NCBI GenBank assembly: GCA_035546855.1 | Contig: DASZVY010000018.1 | Location: 1 to 64,000 of the forward strand | Length of the DNA stretch: 64,000 nucleotides | Origin: Nitrobacter sp035546855 | GTDB taxonomy: Bacteria > Pseudomonadota > Alphaproteobacteria > Rhizobiales > Xanthobacteraceae | Direction of reading: 5' to 3' | Part shown: in pieces, positions 17,605 through 26,806 of the stretch | How positions within the stretch are numbered: position 1 is the stretch's first letter | Layout of the letters: every line of letters begins with the position of its first letter | Position numbers and translations under genes: made by a program | Notes under the pieces: generated by a model | Databases searched by the model: none | Seen by the model: the letters and a program-made list of their open reading frames with translations, nothing else | What the model was told of the DNA's origin: nothing

Positions 17605-17694
17605 GCGTCATGGCCGGGCCCGTCCCGGCCATCCCCGTGTTTTCTCTCCGGCGACGAAAGACGTGGATGCCCGCAACGAGTGCGGGCATGACGA
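17605..17694. repeat. Palindromic repeat (family A) between adaptor and pump genes
   Basis: Starts CGTCATGGCCGGGCC, passes CCCGGCCATCC and AAGACGTGGATGCC, and ends GCGGGCATGACGAGG. The outer ends are inverted copies of each other. It shares blocks with the copies at 13338-13464, 25697-25823 and 40599-40713. Lying within an apparent operon, it could form a stem-loop that tunes adaptor-to-pump stoichiometry or mRNA decay. Confidence 0.75.
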
Positions 17695-17723
17695 GGTTCG
17701 CCTTGATGAAAGCTCCGATCTGA

Positions 17724-20700
17724 ATGGACCGCCTCGTCGCCCTTGCCGTCAACCGGCGCTTCCTGATGGTCGGTCTGCTCGCGCTGGTGATCGTCGGCGG
17801 CTTCATCGCGTTCCGCGCGCTCAACATCGAGGCCTATCCCGATCCGACGCCACCGATGGTCGACGTGGTGACGCAGTCGCCGGGCCTGTCGGCGGAGGAG
17901 ATCGAGCGCTATATCACCATTCCGCTCGAAACCCAGGTCTCGGGCATCAAGAACCTGCAGACGATCCGAACGATTTCGCTCTACGGCTTGTCCGACGTGA
18001 AGCTGCAGTTCACGTTCGACTATACCTATGACGAAGCCTTGCAGCAGGTGTTGAACCGGCTGTCGCAGCTTGCGCCGCTGCCCGGGAACGTCCAGCCGCA
18101 AATCTCGCCGCTCAGCGCCGTCGGCGAAATTTACCGCTACCGGCTGAAGGGGCCGCCGCACTACAGCGTGCTCGATCTCAAGACGCTGCAGGACTGGGTG
18201 CTGGAGCGCCGCTTCCGCGCGGTGCCGGGCGTGATCGACGTCACCGGCTGGGGCGGCAAGACCAAGACCTATGAAATCCAGGTCGATTTCAACAAGCTGG
18301 TCGCCTACGGCCTGACGCTGCCGCAGTTGCTGCAGGCCGTCGGCAACGCCAACATCAACGTGGGCGGCAACACCGTCAACATCGGCTCGCAGTCGGCTGT
18401 GGTTCGCGGCGTCGGCCTGATCCGCTCGATCGACGACATTGCCAACACCATGATCGCCCAAAGCGGCGGCAATCCGGTTCTGGTCAAGGACGTCGCGACC
18501 GTGTCGGTCGGCGAAAAGCCGCGGCTCGGCATCGCCGGCATCAATCAGGACGACGACATCGTCGAGGGCATCGTGCTGATGCGCCGGGGCGAGAAGAGCT
18601 CGCCGACCATCGCGCGCGTCGAGAAACTCGTGGCCGAGATCAACAAGTCGACCATTCTGCCGCCCGGCGTGAAGATCGAGCGCATCTACGACCGCAAGGA
18701 TCTGATCGATATCACCACGCACACGGTGCTGCACAACATGGTGGTCGGCATCCTGCTGATCGTCCTGCTGCAATGGGTGTTCCTGGGCGATCTCCGCAGC
18801 GCGCTGATCGTCGGCGCGACGATTCCGTTCGCGCTGTTCTTCGCGGTCATCATCCTCGTGCTGCGGGGCGAATCCGCCAACCTGCTGTCGGTCGGCGCGA
18901 TCGACTTCGGGTTGATCGTGGATGCGACCGTCATCATGGTCGAAGCGATTTTCCGACGGCTGTCGCAAACCACGGCCTTGTCCGAGGCGGAGCAGAGTCA
19001 CATCTCGGCCGGCATCACCATGGACATGAAGAGCCACGCGATCCTCAGCGCTGCGGCCGACGTCTCGCGCTCGATCTTCTTCGCGGCGGCCATCATTATT
19101 GCCGCGTTCCTGCCGCTGTTCACGCTGAGCGGCGTCGAGGGCAACATCTTCGGGCCGATGGCGCGCACCTATGCCTATGCGCTGGCCGGCGGATTGCTCG
19201 CAACCTTTACCATCACGCCGGCGTTGAGCGCGATCATCCTGCCGTCGCACATGGAGGAGACCGAGACGCGGATCGTGAAATTCCTGCACGGCCTCTATAC
19301 GCCGATGCTGAACTGGGCGGTCGGCAACCGCAAGATCGTGATGGCGGGCGCGGCGGGCCTCGTCGTGCTGACGCTGGTGTTGTCGCGGCTGCTCGGCCTC
19401 GAATTCCTGCCGAAGCTGGAGGAAGGGAATTTCTGGATTCGCGCCACCCTGCCATCGACCATTTCGCTGGAGGAGGGCAACACCTACGTCAACGAGATGC
19501 GCAAGATCATCGGCGCGCGGCCGGAGGTCGAATCCGTCGTGTCCCAGCACGGGCGGCCGGACGACGGCACCGACGCGGCCGGCTTCTTCAACGCCGAGTT
19601 CTTTGCACCGCTGAAGCCGGTCAGCGAGTGGCCGGGGTCGCACGACAAGGACGAGGTTACGGCGGAGCTGCTCGCGACGCTTCAGAAGAAATTTCCCGGC
19701 GTCGAGTTTAATTTCTCGCAATACCTGCAGGACAACGTCTCGGAGGCGGTCTCCGGCGTGAAGGGCGAAAACTCGATCAAGCTCTACGGCAACGACCTGC
19801 AGGCGCTCACCGAGACCGCCAACAAGATCAAGGACGTGCTTTCGACCGTCGAGGGCATCACCGACCTCGGGGTGTTCACCTCGCTCGGGCAGCCGACGAT
19901 CCAGATCGACATCGACCGGGCCAAGGCGGCACGTTACGGCCTCTCGCCCGGCGATATCAACGCCACGATCAAGGTTGCGATCGGCGGTGATACAGCCGGC
20001 GATCTCTACGAACCCGGCTCCGACCGGCATTTCCCGATCGTGGTGCGCCTCGCGCCGAAGTATCGCCAGAGCGCGGAAGCCATTCAGAATCTGAGAATTG
20101 GCGCGCCGGGTCCGAACGGAACGATCGCGCAGATTCCGCTGAGCGAGGTGGCGACGATCAAGCTGGTGTCGGGCGCGGCTTATATTTATCGCGAGCAGCA
20201 GGAGCGCTATCTGCCGATCAAGTTCTCGGTGCGCGGGCGGGACCTCGGCAGCACGATCAAGGAAGCGCAGGACAAGATCGCGGCCGAAGTGAAGCTGCCA
20301 CCGGGATCGCGGCTCGAATGGGTCGGCGAATTCGGCAACCTGCAGGACGCAATCCGGCGCCTGTCGATCGTGGTGCCGATCAGCCTTGCGCTCATCGCCA
20401 TGCTGTTGTGGTTCAACTTCGGCTCGATGATCGACACGCTGCTCGCCATGAGCGTGATCCCGATGGCGATCTTCGGCGGCGTGCTTGGACTCCTCGTCAC
20501 CGGGATTCCCTTCAGCGTGTCGGCGGCAATCGGCTTCATCGCGCTGTTCGGCATCGCGGTCATGGATGGCATCATCGTCCTGTCCCAGTATAATCAGTTG
20601 ATCGGCGAGGGGCTCGACCGCCTCAAGGCGGTGGTGCGGACCTGCGAGTTGCAGATGCGCCCTGTGCTGATGACATGCGTGGTGGCCGGCGTCGGCCTGC

Positions 20701-20846
20701 TGCCGGCTGCATTGTCCTCCGGCATCGGATCGCAGGTGCAGAAGCCCCTGGCGGTCGTGGTCGTGACCGGCATGCTGCTCGCGCCGGTGGTCATTCTCGT
20801 TACGCTGCCGGTGCTGATCTCGTATTTCTCGCGCCGGACGCAATGA
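17724..20846 (+). CDS. CusA/CzcA-family heavy-metal-type RND efflux pump
   Basis: 1040 residues with the 12-helix RND plan: TM1 at 13-32, the first large periplasmic loop, TM2-6 around 335-490, the second loop, TM8-12 around 860-1035. The TM4 signature of the HME subclass is present (AIDFGLIVDATVIMVE), with D394, D400 and E407 spaced exactly as the CzcA proton-relay residues D402, D408 and E415. It exports metal ions or related cations by proton antiport together with the adaptor at 16326-17573. The outer-membrane partner may be the TolC homologue at 22131-23579. No metal-responsive regulator lies nearby, so the substrate is uncertain. Confidence 0.92.
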   Translation: MDRLVALAVNRRFLMVGLLALVIVGGFIAFRALNIEAYPDPTPPMVDVVTQSPGLSAEEIERYITIPLETQVSGIKNLQTIRTISLYGLSDVKLQFTFDYTYDEALQQVLNRLSQLAPLPGNVQPQISPLSAVGEIYRYRLKGPPHYSVLDLKTLQDWVLERRFRAVPGVIDVTGWGGKTKTYEIQVDFNKLVAYGLTLPQLLQAVGNANINVGGNTVNIGSQSAVVRGVGLIRSIDDIANTMIAQSGGNPVLVKDVATVSVGEKPRLGIAGINQDDDIVEGIVLMRRGEKSSPTIARVEKLVAEINKSTILPPGVKIERIYDRKDLIDITTHTVLHNMVVGILLIVLLQWVFLGDLRSALIVGATIPFALFFAVIILVLRGESANLLSVGAIDFGLIVDATVIMVEAIFRRLSQTTALSEAEQSHISAGITMDMKSHAILSAAADVSRSIFFAAAIIIAAFLPLFTLSGVEGNIFGPMARTYAYALAGGLLATFTITPALSAIILPSHMEETETRIVKFLHGLYTPMLNWAVGNRKIVMAGAAGLVVLTLVLSRLLGLEFLPKLEEGNFWIRATLPSTISLEEGNTYVNEMRKIIGARPEVESVVSQHGRPDDGTDAAGFFNAEFFAPLKPVSEWPGSHDKDEVTAELLATLQKKFPGVEFNFSQYLQDNVSEAVSGVKGENSIKLYGNDLQALTETANKIKDVLSTVEGITDLGVFTSLGQPTIQIDIDRAKAARYGLSPGDINATIKVAIGGDTAGDLYEPGSDRHFPIVVRLAPKYRQSAEAIQNLRIGAPGPNGTIAQIPLSEVATIKLVSGAAYIYREQQERYLPIKFSVRGRDLGSTIKEAQDKIAAEVKLPPGSRLEWVGEFGNLQDAIRRLSIVVPISLALIAMLLWFNFGSMIDTLLAMSVIPMAIFGGVLGLLVTGIPFSVSAAIGFIALFGIAVMDGIIVLSQYNQLIGEGLDRLKAVVRTCELQMRPVLMTCVVAGVGLLPAALSSGIGSQVQKPLAVVVVTGMLLAPVVILVTLPVLISYFSRRTQ

Positions 20847-20870
20847 TCCGTCGCCGGGGAGAAAATGGAC

Positions 20871-22118
20871 ATGAGCGAAGCGGCGGGCCGCGAGACAGTC
20901 ACCATCGCCGATCTGCACGCCGCCGCACGGCGGGTTGCGGATCGCGTGATCCGGACGCCCTTCGTTCATTCACGCACGCTCTCGGATATCACCGGCGCCG
21001 AGGTCTGGCTGAAGCTGGAAAGCCAGCAATTCGTCGCCTCGTTCAAGGAGCGCGGCGCGGCCAACAAGCTCCTGACGCTCTCGGCGGATGAGGCCAAGCG
21101 CGGCGTCATCGCCATGTCAGCCGGCAATCATGCCCAGGGCGTCGCCTATCATGCCCATCGCCTCGGCATCGCGGCGACGATCGTGATGCCGAAGCCGACG
21201 CCGTTCGTGAAGGTCTCGCGGACGCGCCATCATGCGGCGCGTGTGCTGCTCGAAGGCGAGACGCTGGCGGAAGCCGGCGCCTTCGCCCGAGATCTGGCGG
21301 CGCGCGACAACCTCGTCTTCGTACATCCATATAACGATCCCATGATTATCGCGGGGCAGGGGACCGTGGCGCTGGAAATGCTCGGGGACCAGCCGGCGCT
21401 CGACTGCATCGTCGCGCCGGTCGGCGGGGCCGGTCTCGCCGCCGGCTGCGCGATCGCGGCGGCGGCTCATGCATCGCCGGTCGAGGTGGTCGGCGTCGAA
21501 GTCGAATCCTACGCCGCCGCGGCGCAGCAGCTTGCGGGGCGGCCGATCGCCGTCGGCGGCGCGACCATCGCCGAAGGGATCGCGGTCGGCGAGGTCGGCG
21601 CGCTGCCGATGGACATCCTGCGCGCGCATGGGGTCGACGTGATGACGGTGCCCGAGCGCCTGATCGAGAAGGCGGTCATCCTGCTCCTGGAAATCGAGAA
21701 GACCGTCGCGGAAGGCGCGGGCGCCGCCGCGCTCGCGGCGCTGCTTACCGCGCCGGAGCGTTTCGCCGGGCGCAAGGTCGGCTTGATCGTATCCGGCGGC
21801 AATATCGACACGCGCACGCTCGCCAACGTCTTGATGCGCGGGCTGGTGCGCGACGGGCGGCTGATCGATCTCGTTGTGGGCATTTCCGACAAGCCCGGCG
21901 CGCTCGCCGAACTCACGCGCACGGTCGCCGGACTCGGCGGCAACATCGTCGAGGTCCAGCACCAGCGCCTGTTCAGCGCGCTGTCCGCCAGCATGACCGA
22001 GGTCGAGATGGTGATCGAGGCGCAGGACATGGCGCACGGCAACGCGATCGTGGCCGGACTGGAAGCAAAGGGCGTTCCGGTGCGCCGCCGCGACCGGCTG
22101 GAGCTGTCGGGCGATTGA
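20871..22118 (+). CDS. ilvA: Threonine ammonia-lyase (threonine dehydratase) with C-terminal ACT domain
   Basis: About 415 residues. The PLP-binding lysine is K59 in SFKERGAANKL, and the glycine-rich phosphate loop is APVGGAGLAAGC. A single C-terminal ACT domain follows (from about residue 335: VGISDKPGALAELTRTVAGLG), as in the short biosynthetic or catabolic threonine deaminases that convert threonine to 2-oxobutanoate. ATG 20871 is preferred because GGGGAG ends nine bases upstream; ATG 20865 is only three bases from it. The gene is 24 nt after the RND pump stop and may be co-transcribed. The ilvA/tdcB distinction is not resolvable here. Confidence 0.85.
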   Translation: MSEAAGRETVTIADLHAAARRVADRVIRTPFVHSRTLSDITGAEVWLKLESQQFVASFKERGAANKLLTLSADEAKRGVIAMSAGNHAQGVAYHAHRLGIAATIVMPKPTPFVKVSRTRHHAARVLLEGETLAEAGAFARDLAARDNLVFVHPYNDPMIIAGQGTVALEMLGDQPALDCIVAPVGGAGLAAGCAIAAAAHASPVEVVGVEVESYAAAAQQLAGRPIAVGGATIAEGIAVGEVGALPMDILRAHGVDVMTVPERLIEKAVILLLEIEKTVAEGAGAAALAALLTAPERFAGRKVGLIVSGGNIDTRTLANVLMRGLVRDGRLIDLVVGISDKPGALAELTRTVAGLGGNIVEVQHQRLFSALSASMTEVEMVIEAQDMAHGNAIVAGLEAKGVPVRRRDRLELSGD

Positions 22119-22130
22119 GGTTGCGGGCCG

Positions 22131-23579
22131 CTATTGCCCCGACGGCGTCTGCGTCCGCAAGCCTTCCCAGGCGTCGCGCACCTGATGATAGTGCACGTCG
22201 GGCAGGTAGTCCGGCGTATTGAGGCCGAGCGTGCGCACATCCAGTTTGCCGACGGCGCTGAGCAAGGTGTAGGAGGCGATCACCCGGTCGCGCTGCGCGC
22301 CGATCAGGCGCGCCTTGGCCGAGATCAGGTCCTGCTGCGAGTTCAGCACGTCAACGGTGGTGCGCTGGCCGCCCTGGGCTTCCTTTTGCACGCCCTGCAG
22401 GGCGACGGTCGCGGCGCGGACTTCGGATTCCGCTGCGCCGACCGCGATCTTCGCGCCTTCATTCGCGACCCAGGCGCCGAGCGCGGCGGTGCGCGCCTGG
22501 TTGCGAACCTGATCCAGCACCAGCCGGCTTTGCGCCGCGAGTTCCTTGGCCTGCCGGGTCTGCGAGGCAGCGGTGCCGCCGTCGTAGATCGGCGCCGTGA
22601 CTGATCCGACCACGGCGGCCTGATCGGTGCGGAAGGTGCCGAGCGTCGGGTCGGAATCGACGCTGTGGCTGGCGCTGCCTTGCAGCGTCACGGTCGGATA
22701 GAGGCTGCTTTCCGCAACGCGGATGGTGGTCGAGGCGACATCGACGTCGAAACCGGCGGCAAGTACCGCCGGGTTGCCCTTGGTGGCCTCGGCAATGGCG
22801 TCATCCTTGCTGTGCGGCAGCAGGCGATCCACGGGATCAGCCGGCGCCAGACGGGACGGCGCCTTGCCGATGACCTGCGTGTAGGTTGCCTGACTGACGG
22901 CAAGCGCGACTTCCGCGGCGTTGAGGTCCGAGAGGCCGCGGTTCAGCCGCGCCTCGGCCTGCGAGGTATCGGTCGGCGTGACGTCGCCGGCGGTCAGCCG
23001 CTTCTGGGTGATGGCGAGCGTTTCGCGCAGGAAGGCGACATTGGCGCGCTGCGCATCCACCAGGGCCTGGTTGGCCAGCACGTTCGCATAGGCGGTGACG
23101 GCATCGAGCAGCACGCCCTGGCCGACATTGCGCAGCGCCTCGCGGCCGGATTTGACCTGCAATTCCGCGACGCGGACGCTGTTGGCGGTCTTGAAGCCGT
23201 TGAACAGGGTCTGAGTGACGGTGACGCCGATGGTCCATGGTTTCAGCGTCGCGCCCTGGATGGTGTTGTCCGGCAGCAGGTTGCGCACCGCCTGGAGGCC
23301 GCCGCTGAGGCTCGCGACGATCTGCGGCCGGTAGCCGGCCAGTGCCTGCGGCACGTTCTCGTCGGTGGCGCGCTGGCGGGCGCGTTCGGCATTGAGTTGC
23401 GGATTGGTCTGGTAGGCCTTGACCAGGGCTTGCGCGAGGGTGTCGGCGCGGGCGGCCCGGATCGCCGCCGGGCCGAAACAAATTGCGGCGCCAAGGCCGA
23501 AGGCCATGCCGAGCCGGCTCAGATGCCGCCGGAGCACGCGCCCTCCCGGGAGGCCATTTCTTCCGGCTTGCCGAACCAT
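22131..23579 (-). CDS. tolC: TolC family outer-membrane channel protein
   Basis: About 482 residues. A basic N-terminus and a signal-like hydrophobic stretch (LGMAFGLGAAICFGPAAI) end at ARADTLAQALVKAY, the usual TolC mature start. Two tandem TolC repeats follow, with TNPQLNAERARQRATDENVPQA and later QARTAALGAWVANEGA, the alpha-barrel helices, and TVDVLNSQQDLISAK. It forms a trimeric exit duct for RND or type I exporters. ATG 23579 is used (CAGGG upstream); an ORF extension to 23660 is unsupported. It is convergent with ilvA (12 nt), so it is not in the RND operon, although it is the nearest candidate partner. Confidence 0.87.
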   Translation of the reverse strand: MVRQAGRNGLPGGRVLRRHLSRLGMAFGLGAAICFGPAAIRAARADTLAQALVKAYQTNPQLNAERARQRATDENVPQALAGYRPQIVASLSGGLQAVRNLLPDNTIQGATLKPWTIGVTVTQTLFNGFKTANSVRVAELQVKSGREALRNVGQGVLLDAVTAYANVLANQALVDAQRANVAFLRETLAITQKRLTAGDVTPTDTSQAEARLNRGLSDLNAAEVALAVSQATYTQVIGKAPSRLAPADPVDRLLPHSKDDAIAEATKGNPAVLAAGFDVDVASTTIRVAESSLYPTVTLQGSASHSVDSDPTLGTFRTDQAAVVGSVTAPIYDGGTAASQTRQAKELAAQSRLVLDQVRNQARTAALGAWVANEGAKIAVGAAESEVRAATVALQGVQKEAQGGQRTTVDVLNSQQDLISAKARLIGAQRDRVIASYTLLSAVGKLDVRTLGLNTPDYLPDVHYHQVRDAWEGLRTQTPSGQ

Positions 23580-23840
23580 GTGACCCTGTGACGAACCCGA
23601 GGCGTCGCCCCCGCTGACGCTTCTGGCCCTGTGTTTAGAGGGCTGCATCGCCGCAGGCAAACCCGGGCGCCGACAAATCCCGGCTTTTTCTCACGTTCTC
23701 GGGCATGTGTTGCATGCGTGCCCGGTTGCTTGACGGCCCGGGGACGCGTGGCGAAATTGGGCGCCCCCTGTTGCAAAGTTGCAAGATGCATGGAAGGCAG
23801 CGTTGGGCGCCGAAGTCGTGGAGGGGCGGACAAGACCTTG

Positions 23841-25691
23841 ATGCCGAAAATTTTCTCCGATGCCGCCGCCGTCGCCGATGATATCATCCGTGAGACCGGG
23901 CCGCGGCTGGTGGTGGGCCTGCCGCTCGGGCTCGGCAAGGCCAACCACATCATCAACGCGCTGTATGCCCGCGCCGCCGCGGATCGCGGCCTGGATCTCA
24001 CCTTCTTTTCCGCGCTGACGCTGGAGAAGCCGCGCCCCTCGAACGAACTGGAGAAGCGGTTTATCGCGCCTGTGATCGACCGCCTGTTCGGCGGCTGGCC
24101 CGACCTCGACTACGCGGCGGCACTGCATGCGGGCGCCCTGCCGCCGAACATCAAGGTGATCGAGTTCTTCTTCCTGGCCGGGAAGTGGCTGCGCAACGCC
24201 TACGCGCAGCAACACTACATTTCCGCCAACTACACCCATGCCGCGGCCTATATCCGCGACCGCGGCCTCAACGTCATCACGCAACTGGTCGCGAAACGGA
24301 TTGTGAACGGCGAGACACGCTACAGTCTGAGCTGCAACACCGACACCACGCTCGATCTGTTGCGCGCCCGTGATGAAGGCCGGGTGTCGTTCAAATTGAT
24401 CGGGCAGGTGAATTCGGAATTGCCGTTCATGCCGGGTGACGGCGATCTGCCGGCCAGTGAGTTCAGCGCCATTCTGGACAGTCCGGAGACTGATTTCCCG
24501 CTGTTCGCGCCGCCGTCGGAGCCGGTGTCCGACACCAAATACGCGATCGGCCTGCATGCGGCGGGGCTGATCAAGGATGGCGGCAGCCTTCAGATCGGCA
24601 TCGGCCAGGTCGGCGACGCGCTGGCGCAAAGCCTGATCCTGCGCCATCGCGACAACGCCCGCTTCCGCGAGACCGTGGCGCGGCTCGCGCCGGGCAGCAC
24701 GGCCGCGGAGAACGCGACGTTTACGACGGGCCTCTATGGCGTCAGCGAAATGGTGTTCGAGGCGTTCCTCGGGCTGATCGAGGCCGGCGTTCTCAAGCGC
24801 GAGGTCGACGGCACGGTGCTGCACGGCGCATTCTTCCTCGGGCCGAAATCGTTCTATCGCGCGCTGCGGGAGATGGCGCCGGAGGATCGGGCGCGCATCC
24901 AGATGACCGCAGTATCCTTTACCAACGCGCTCTACGGCGACGAGGCCATCAAGCGGCGTGCCCGCCTTGACGCGCGCTTCGTCAACAACGCGATGATGGC
25001 GACGCTGATGGGCGCCGTGGTATCCGATGGGCTCGACGACGGGCAGGTGGTGAGCGGCGTCGGCGGCCAATACAACTTTGTGGCGCAAGCCTTCGAGTTG
25101 GAGGGCGCGCGTTCGATCCTGACGCTGGAGTCGACGCGGCAGGGCAAGCGCGGCGCGGTCTCCAACGTCCGGTGGAGCTACGGGCACGAAACCATTCCGC
25201 GTCATCTGCGCGATATCATCGTCACCGAATACGGCATCGCCGACCTGCGCGGCAAATCGGACGCGGACGTGATCGCGGCGATGCTGAATGTCACGGACTC
25301 GCGGTTCCAGGTGGAGCTGAAATTGCAGGCGAAGGATGCCGGGAAGCTGCCGCGCGACTATCAGATCCCCGCCGCGCATCGCGAGAATTTCCCGGACCGG
25401 ATCACGGCGGCGCTGAAGCCCGCGCGTGACGCCGGGTTGCTGCCGGCGTTCCCGTTCGGCAGCGACTTCACCGATGTCGAGCAGCGGCTCATTCCGGCGT
25501 TGCAGATATTGCAGGAGGCGAGCCGCTCGCCGCGCCGGTTGCTGTCGCTGGCGGTCGAGGGCTTGCGTCCGGCTTCGATGGCCGATCAGCCCGCACTTGC
25601 GCGCATGGGCCTCGATCGCCCGAATATGTTGTCGGACAGGTTTTACCGCATGCTGCTCAACGCCGCGCTGAAACGGAGCAGCGGGAAGTAA
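23841..25691 (+). CDS. Acetyl-CoA hydrolase/transferase family protein
   Basis: About 616 residues, the longer type of this family. The C-terminal AcetylCoA_hyd_C domain has GGQYNFVAQAFELEGARS and the active-site segment VTEYGIADLRGKSDADV. An N-terminal CoA-transferase-like domain begins DDIIRETGPRLVVGLPLGLGKANH. The family moves or hydrolyses CoA between short acids through a glutamyl-CoA intermediate; the Glu in TEYG is the expected nucleophile. ATG 23841 gives the conserved start MPKIFSDAAAVADDI, and the upstream frame is cysteine- and arginine-rich and unlike protein. Cytosolic. It is divergent from tolC, and an intergenic repeat follows its stop. Confidence 0.85.
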   Translation: MPKIFSDAAAVADDIIRETGPRLVVGLPLGLGKANHIINALYARAAADRGLDLTFFSALTLEKPRPSNELEKRFIAPVIDRLFGGWPDLDYAAALHAGALPPNIKVIEFFFLAGKWLRNAYAQQHYISANYTHAAAYIRDRGLNVITQLVAKRIVNGETRYSLSCNTDTTLDLLRARDEGRVSFKLIGQVNSELPFMPGDGDLPASEFSAILDSPETDFPLFAPPSEPVSDTKYAIGLHAAGLIKDGGSLQIGIGQVGDALAQSLILRHRDNARFRETVARLAPGSTAAENATFTTGLYGVSEMVFEAFLGLIEAGVLKREVDGTVLHGAFFLGPKSFYRALREMAPEDRARIQMTAVSFTNALYGDEAIKRRARLDARFVNNAMMATLMGAVVSDGLDDGQVVSGVGGQYNFVAQAFELEGARSILTLESTRQGKRGAVSNVRWSYGHETIPRHLRDIIVTEYGIADLRGKSDADVIAAMLNVTDSRFQVELKLQAKDAGKLPRDYQIPAAHRENFPDRITAALKPARDAGLLPAFPFGSDFTDVEQRLIPALQILQEASRSPRRLLSLAVEGLRPASMADQPALARMGLDRPNMLSDRFYRMLLNAALKRSSGK

Positions 25692-25696
25692 ACCGT

Positions 25697-25823
25697 CGTC
25701 ATGGCCGGATTTATTCCGGCCATCCACGTCTTGATGGTTAGCGGCAAGAAAGACGTAGATGGCCGGGCATAGGCGAGCGGAAGCGACGCCGTTCTTCGAA
25801 CGGCTATGGCCCGGCCATGACGA
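25697..25823. repeat. Palindromic repeat (family A), intergenic reference copy
   Basis: Starts CGTCATGGCCGG, passes CCGGCCATCCACGTC, AGACGTAGATGGCCGGG and GACGCCGTTCTTCGAACGG, and ends CCCGGCCATGACGAAA. It fills the gap between two convergent genes. It is the closest sister in this window to the copy inside dnaE2. In the frame used by dnaE2 it would contain TGA and TAG stops. Confidence 0.85.
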
Positions 25824-25843
25824 AAATGAATGATCCGTCGCGT

Positions 25844-26623
25844 CTACCGGTTCTTGTTTACCGGCTTGCGCTTCTCGATGAACGCCGCCATGCCCTCGGC
25901 GCGATCTTCAAGCGCAAACGTGGAGCGGAACAGGTCGCGTTCGAGACTCATGCCCTCCGCCAGCGATGTTTCCAGCGCGCGATTGACGGCGCGCTTGGCG
26001 ATGGCGACGGCCGGGCGCGACAGCGACGCGATCTTTTCCGCGGCTGCGATGGCTTCGTCCATCAGCTTGTCGACGGGAACGATCCGGCTGACGAGGCCGG
26101 AACGTTCCGCCTCTGCGACATCCATCATGCGTCCGGTGAGGCAGAGATCCATGGCCTTGGCCTTGCCGATGGCGCGGGTCAGGCGCTGGGTGCCGCCGAG
26201 GCCGGGAATGGTGCCGAGCGTGATTTCCGGCTGGCCGAATTTGGCTGTCTCGGACGCGATGATGAAATCGCACATCATGGCAAGTTCGCAGCCGCCACCG
26301 AGTGCATAGCCGCTGACGGCGGCGATGGTCGGCTTGGTGCAGGTGGCGACGCGATCGCTACCGATCGCCGCGAAATCCTCGTTGAACATGTCGATGAAGG
26401 TCTTCGGCTGCATTTCCTTGATGTCGGCGCCGGCGGCGAAGGCTTTTTCGTTGCCGGTGACCACGATGCAGCCGATGGCATCGTCGGCTTCGAGGTCATC
26501 GACGGCGGCCGCGATCTCGCGGAAGACGCCGAAGGACAGCGCGTTGAGCATCTTGGGGCGGTTCAGCCTGATGATTCCGACCGCACCTTTTCTGTCGACG
26601 ATAATGTGTTCGAACGTGCTCAT
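25844..26623 (-). CDS. Enoyl-CoA hydratase/isomerase (crotonase family)
   Basis: 259 residues, the standard crotonase length. An N-terminal IRLNRPKMLNALS is followed by the oxyanion-hole segment AGADIKEM and the catalytic glutamates in GGGCELAMMCD and FGQPEITLGTIPGLGGTQRL. It hydrates trans-2-enoyl-CoA in fatty acid or phenylacetate-type degradation, in the cytosol. ATG 26623 gives the family N-terminus MSTFEHIIVDRKG, with AGGGG close upstream; the frame up to 26695 is not conserved-looking. The gene stands alone on the minus strand, convergent with the acetyl-CoA hydrolase gene. Confidence 0.92.
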   Translation of the reverse strand: MSTFEHIIVDRKGAVGIIRLNRPKMLNALSFGVFREIAAAVDDLEADDAIGCIVVTGNEKAFAAGADIKEMQPKTFIDMFNEDFAAIGSDRVATCTKPTIAAVSGYALGGGCELAMMCDFIIASETAKFGQPEITLGTIPGLGGTQRLTRAIGKAKAMDLCLTGRMMDVAEAERSGLVSRIVPVDKLMDEAIAAAEKIASLSRPAVAIAKRAVNRALETSLAEGMSLERDLFRSTFALEDRAEGMAAFIEKRKPVNKNR

Positions 26624-26737
26624 GATCCCCTGCTTGTCTCTCGTCCGCCGCGTCATGGCGATCCTGACGGCAATGTGCCCGCGCGGCGGCGACATCGCAA
26701 GGCCGGGGTCATGCGAAGAATTGCACAGCGATCATGG

Positions 26738-26769
26738 AAAAAATGCCGGCCCGCATGAGACGGGCCGGC
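26738..26769 (-). terminator. Rho-independent terminator of the His-rich protein gene
   Basis: A 9-bp stem GCCGGCCCG/CGGGCCGGC (26745-26753 with 26761-26769) with a seven-base loop. On the minus strand it is followed by A then six T residues (26738-26743 on plus are A). It lies about 40 nt past the stop of the gene at 26807-27532. Confidence 0.8.
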
Positions 26770-26806
26770 CGGAGGCGGGAGGGAGAGACGATCAATCAGG
26801 CCAGGG

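Noticed and set aside
16938..20969. A 1343-codon open frame on the minus strand across the RND pump genes
   Set aside because: It is antisense to a pump whose signature residues are intact. Its translation is Arg/His/Asp-rich without domains, and high GC with few stops in this register explains it.
23691..25727. A 678-codon minus-strand open frame over the acetyl-CoA hydrolase/transferase gene
   Set aside because: It is the antisense shadow of a well-supported gene. The translation is Arg/His/Gln-rich and has no motif.
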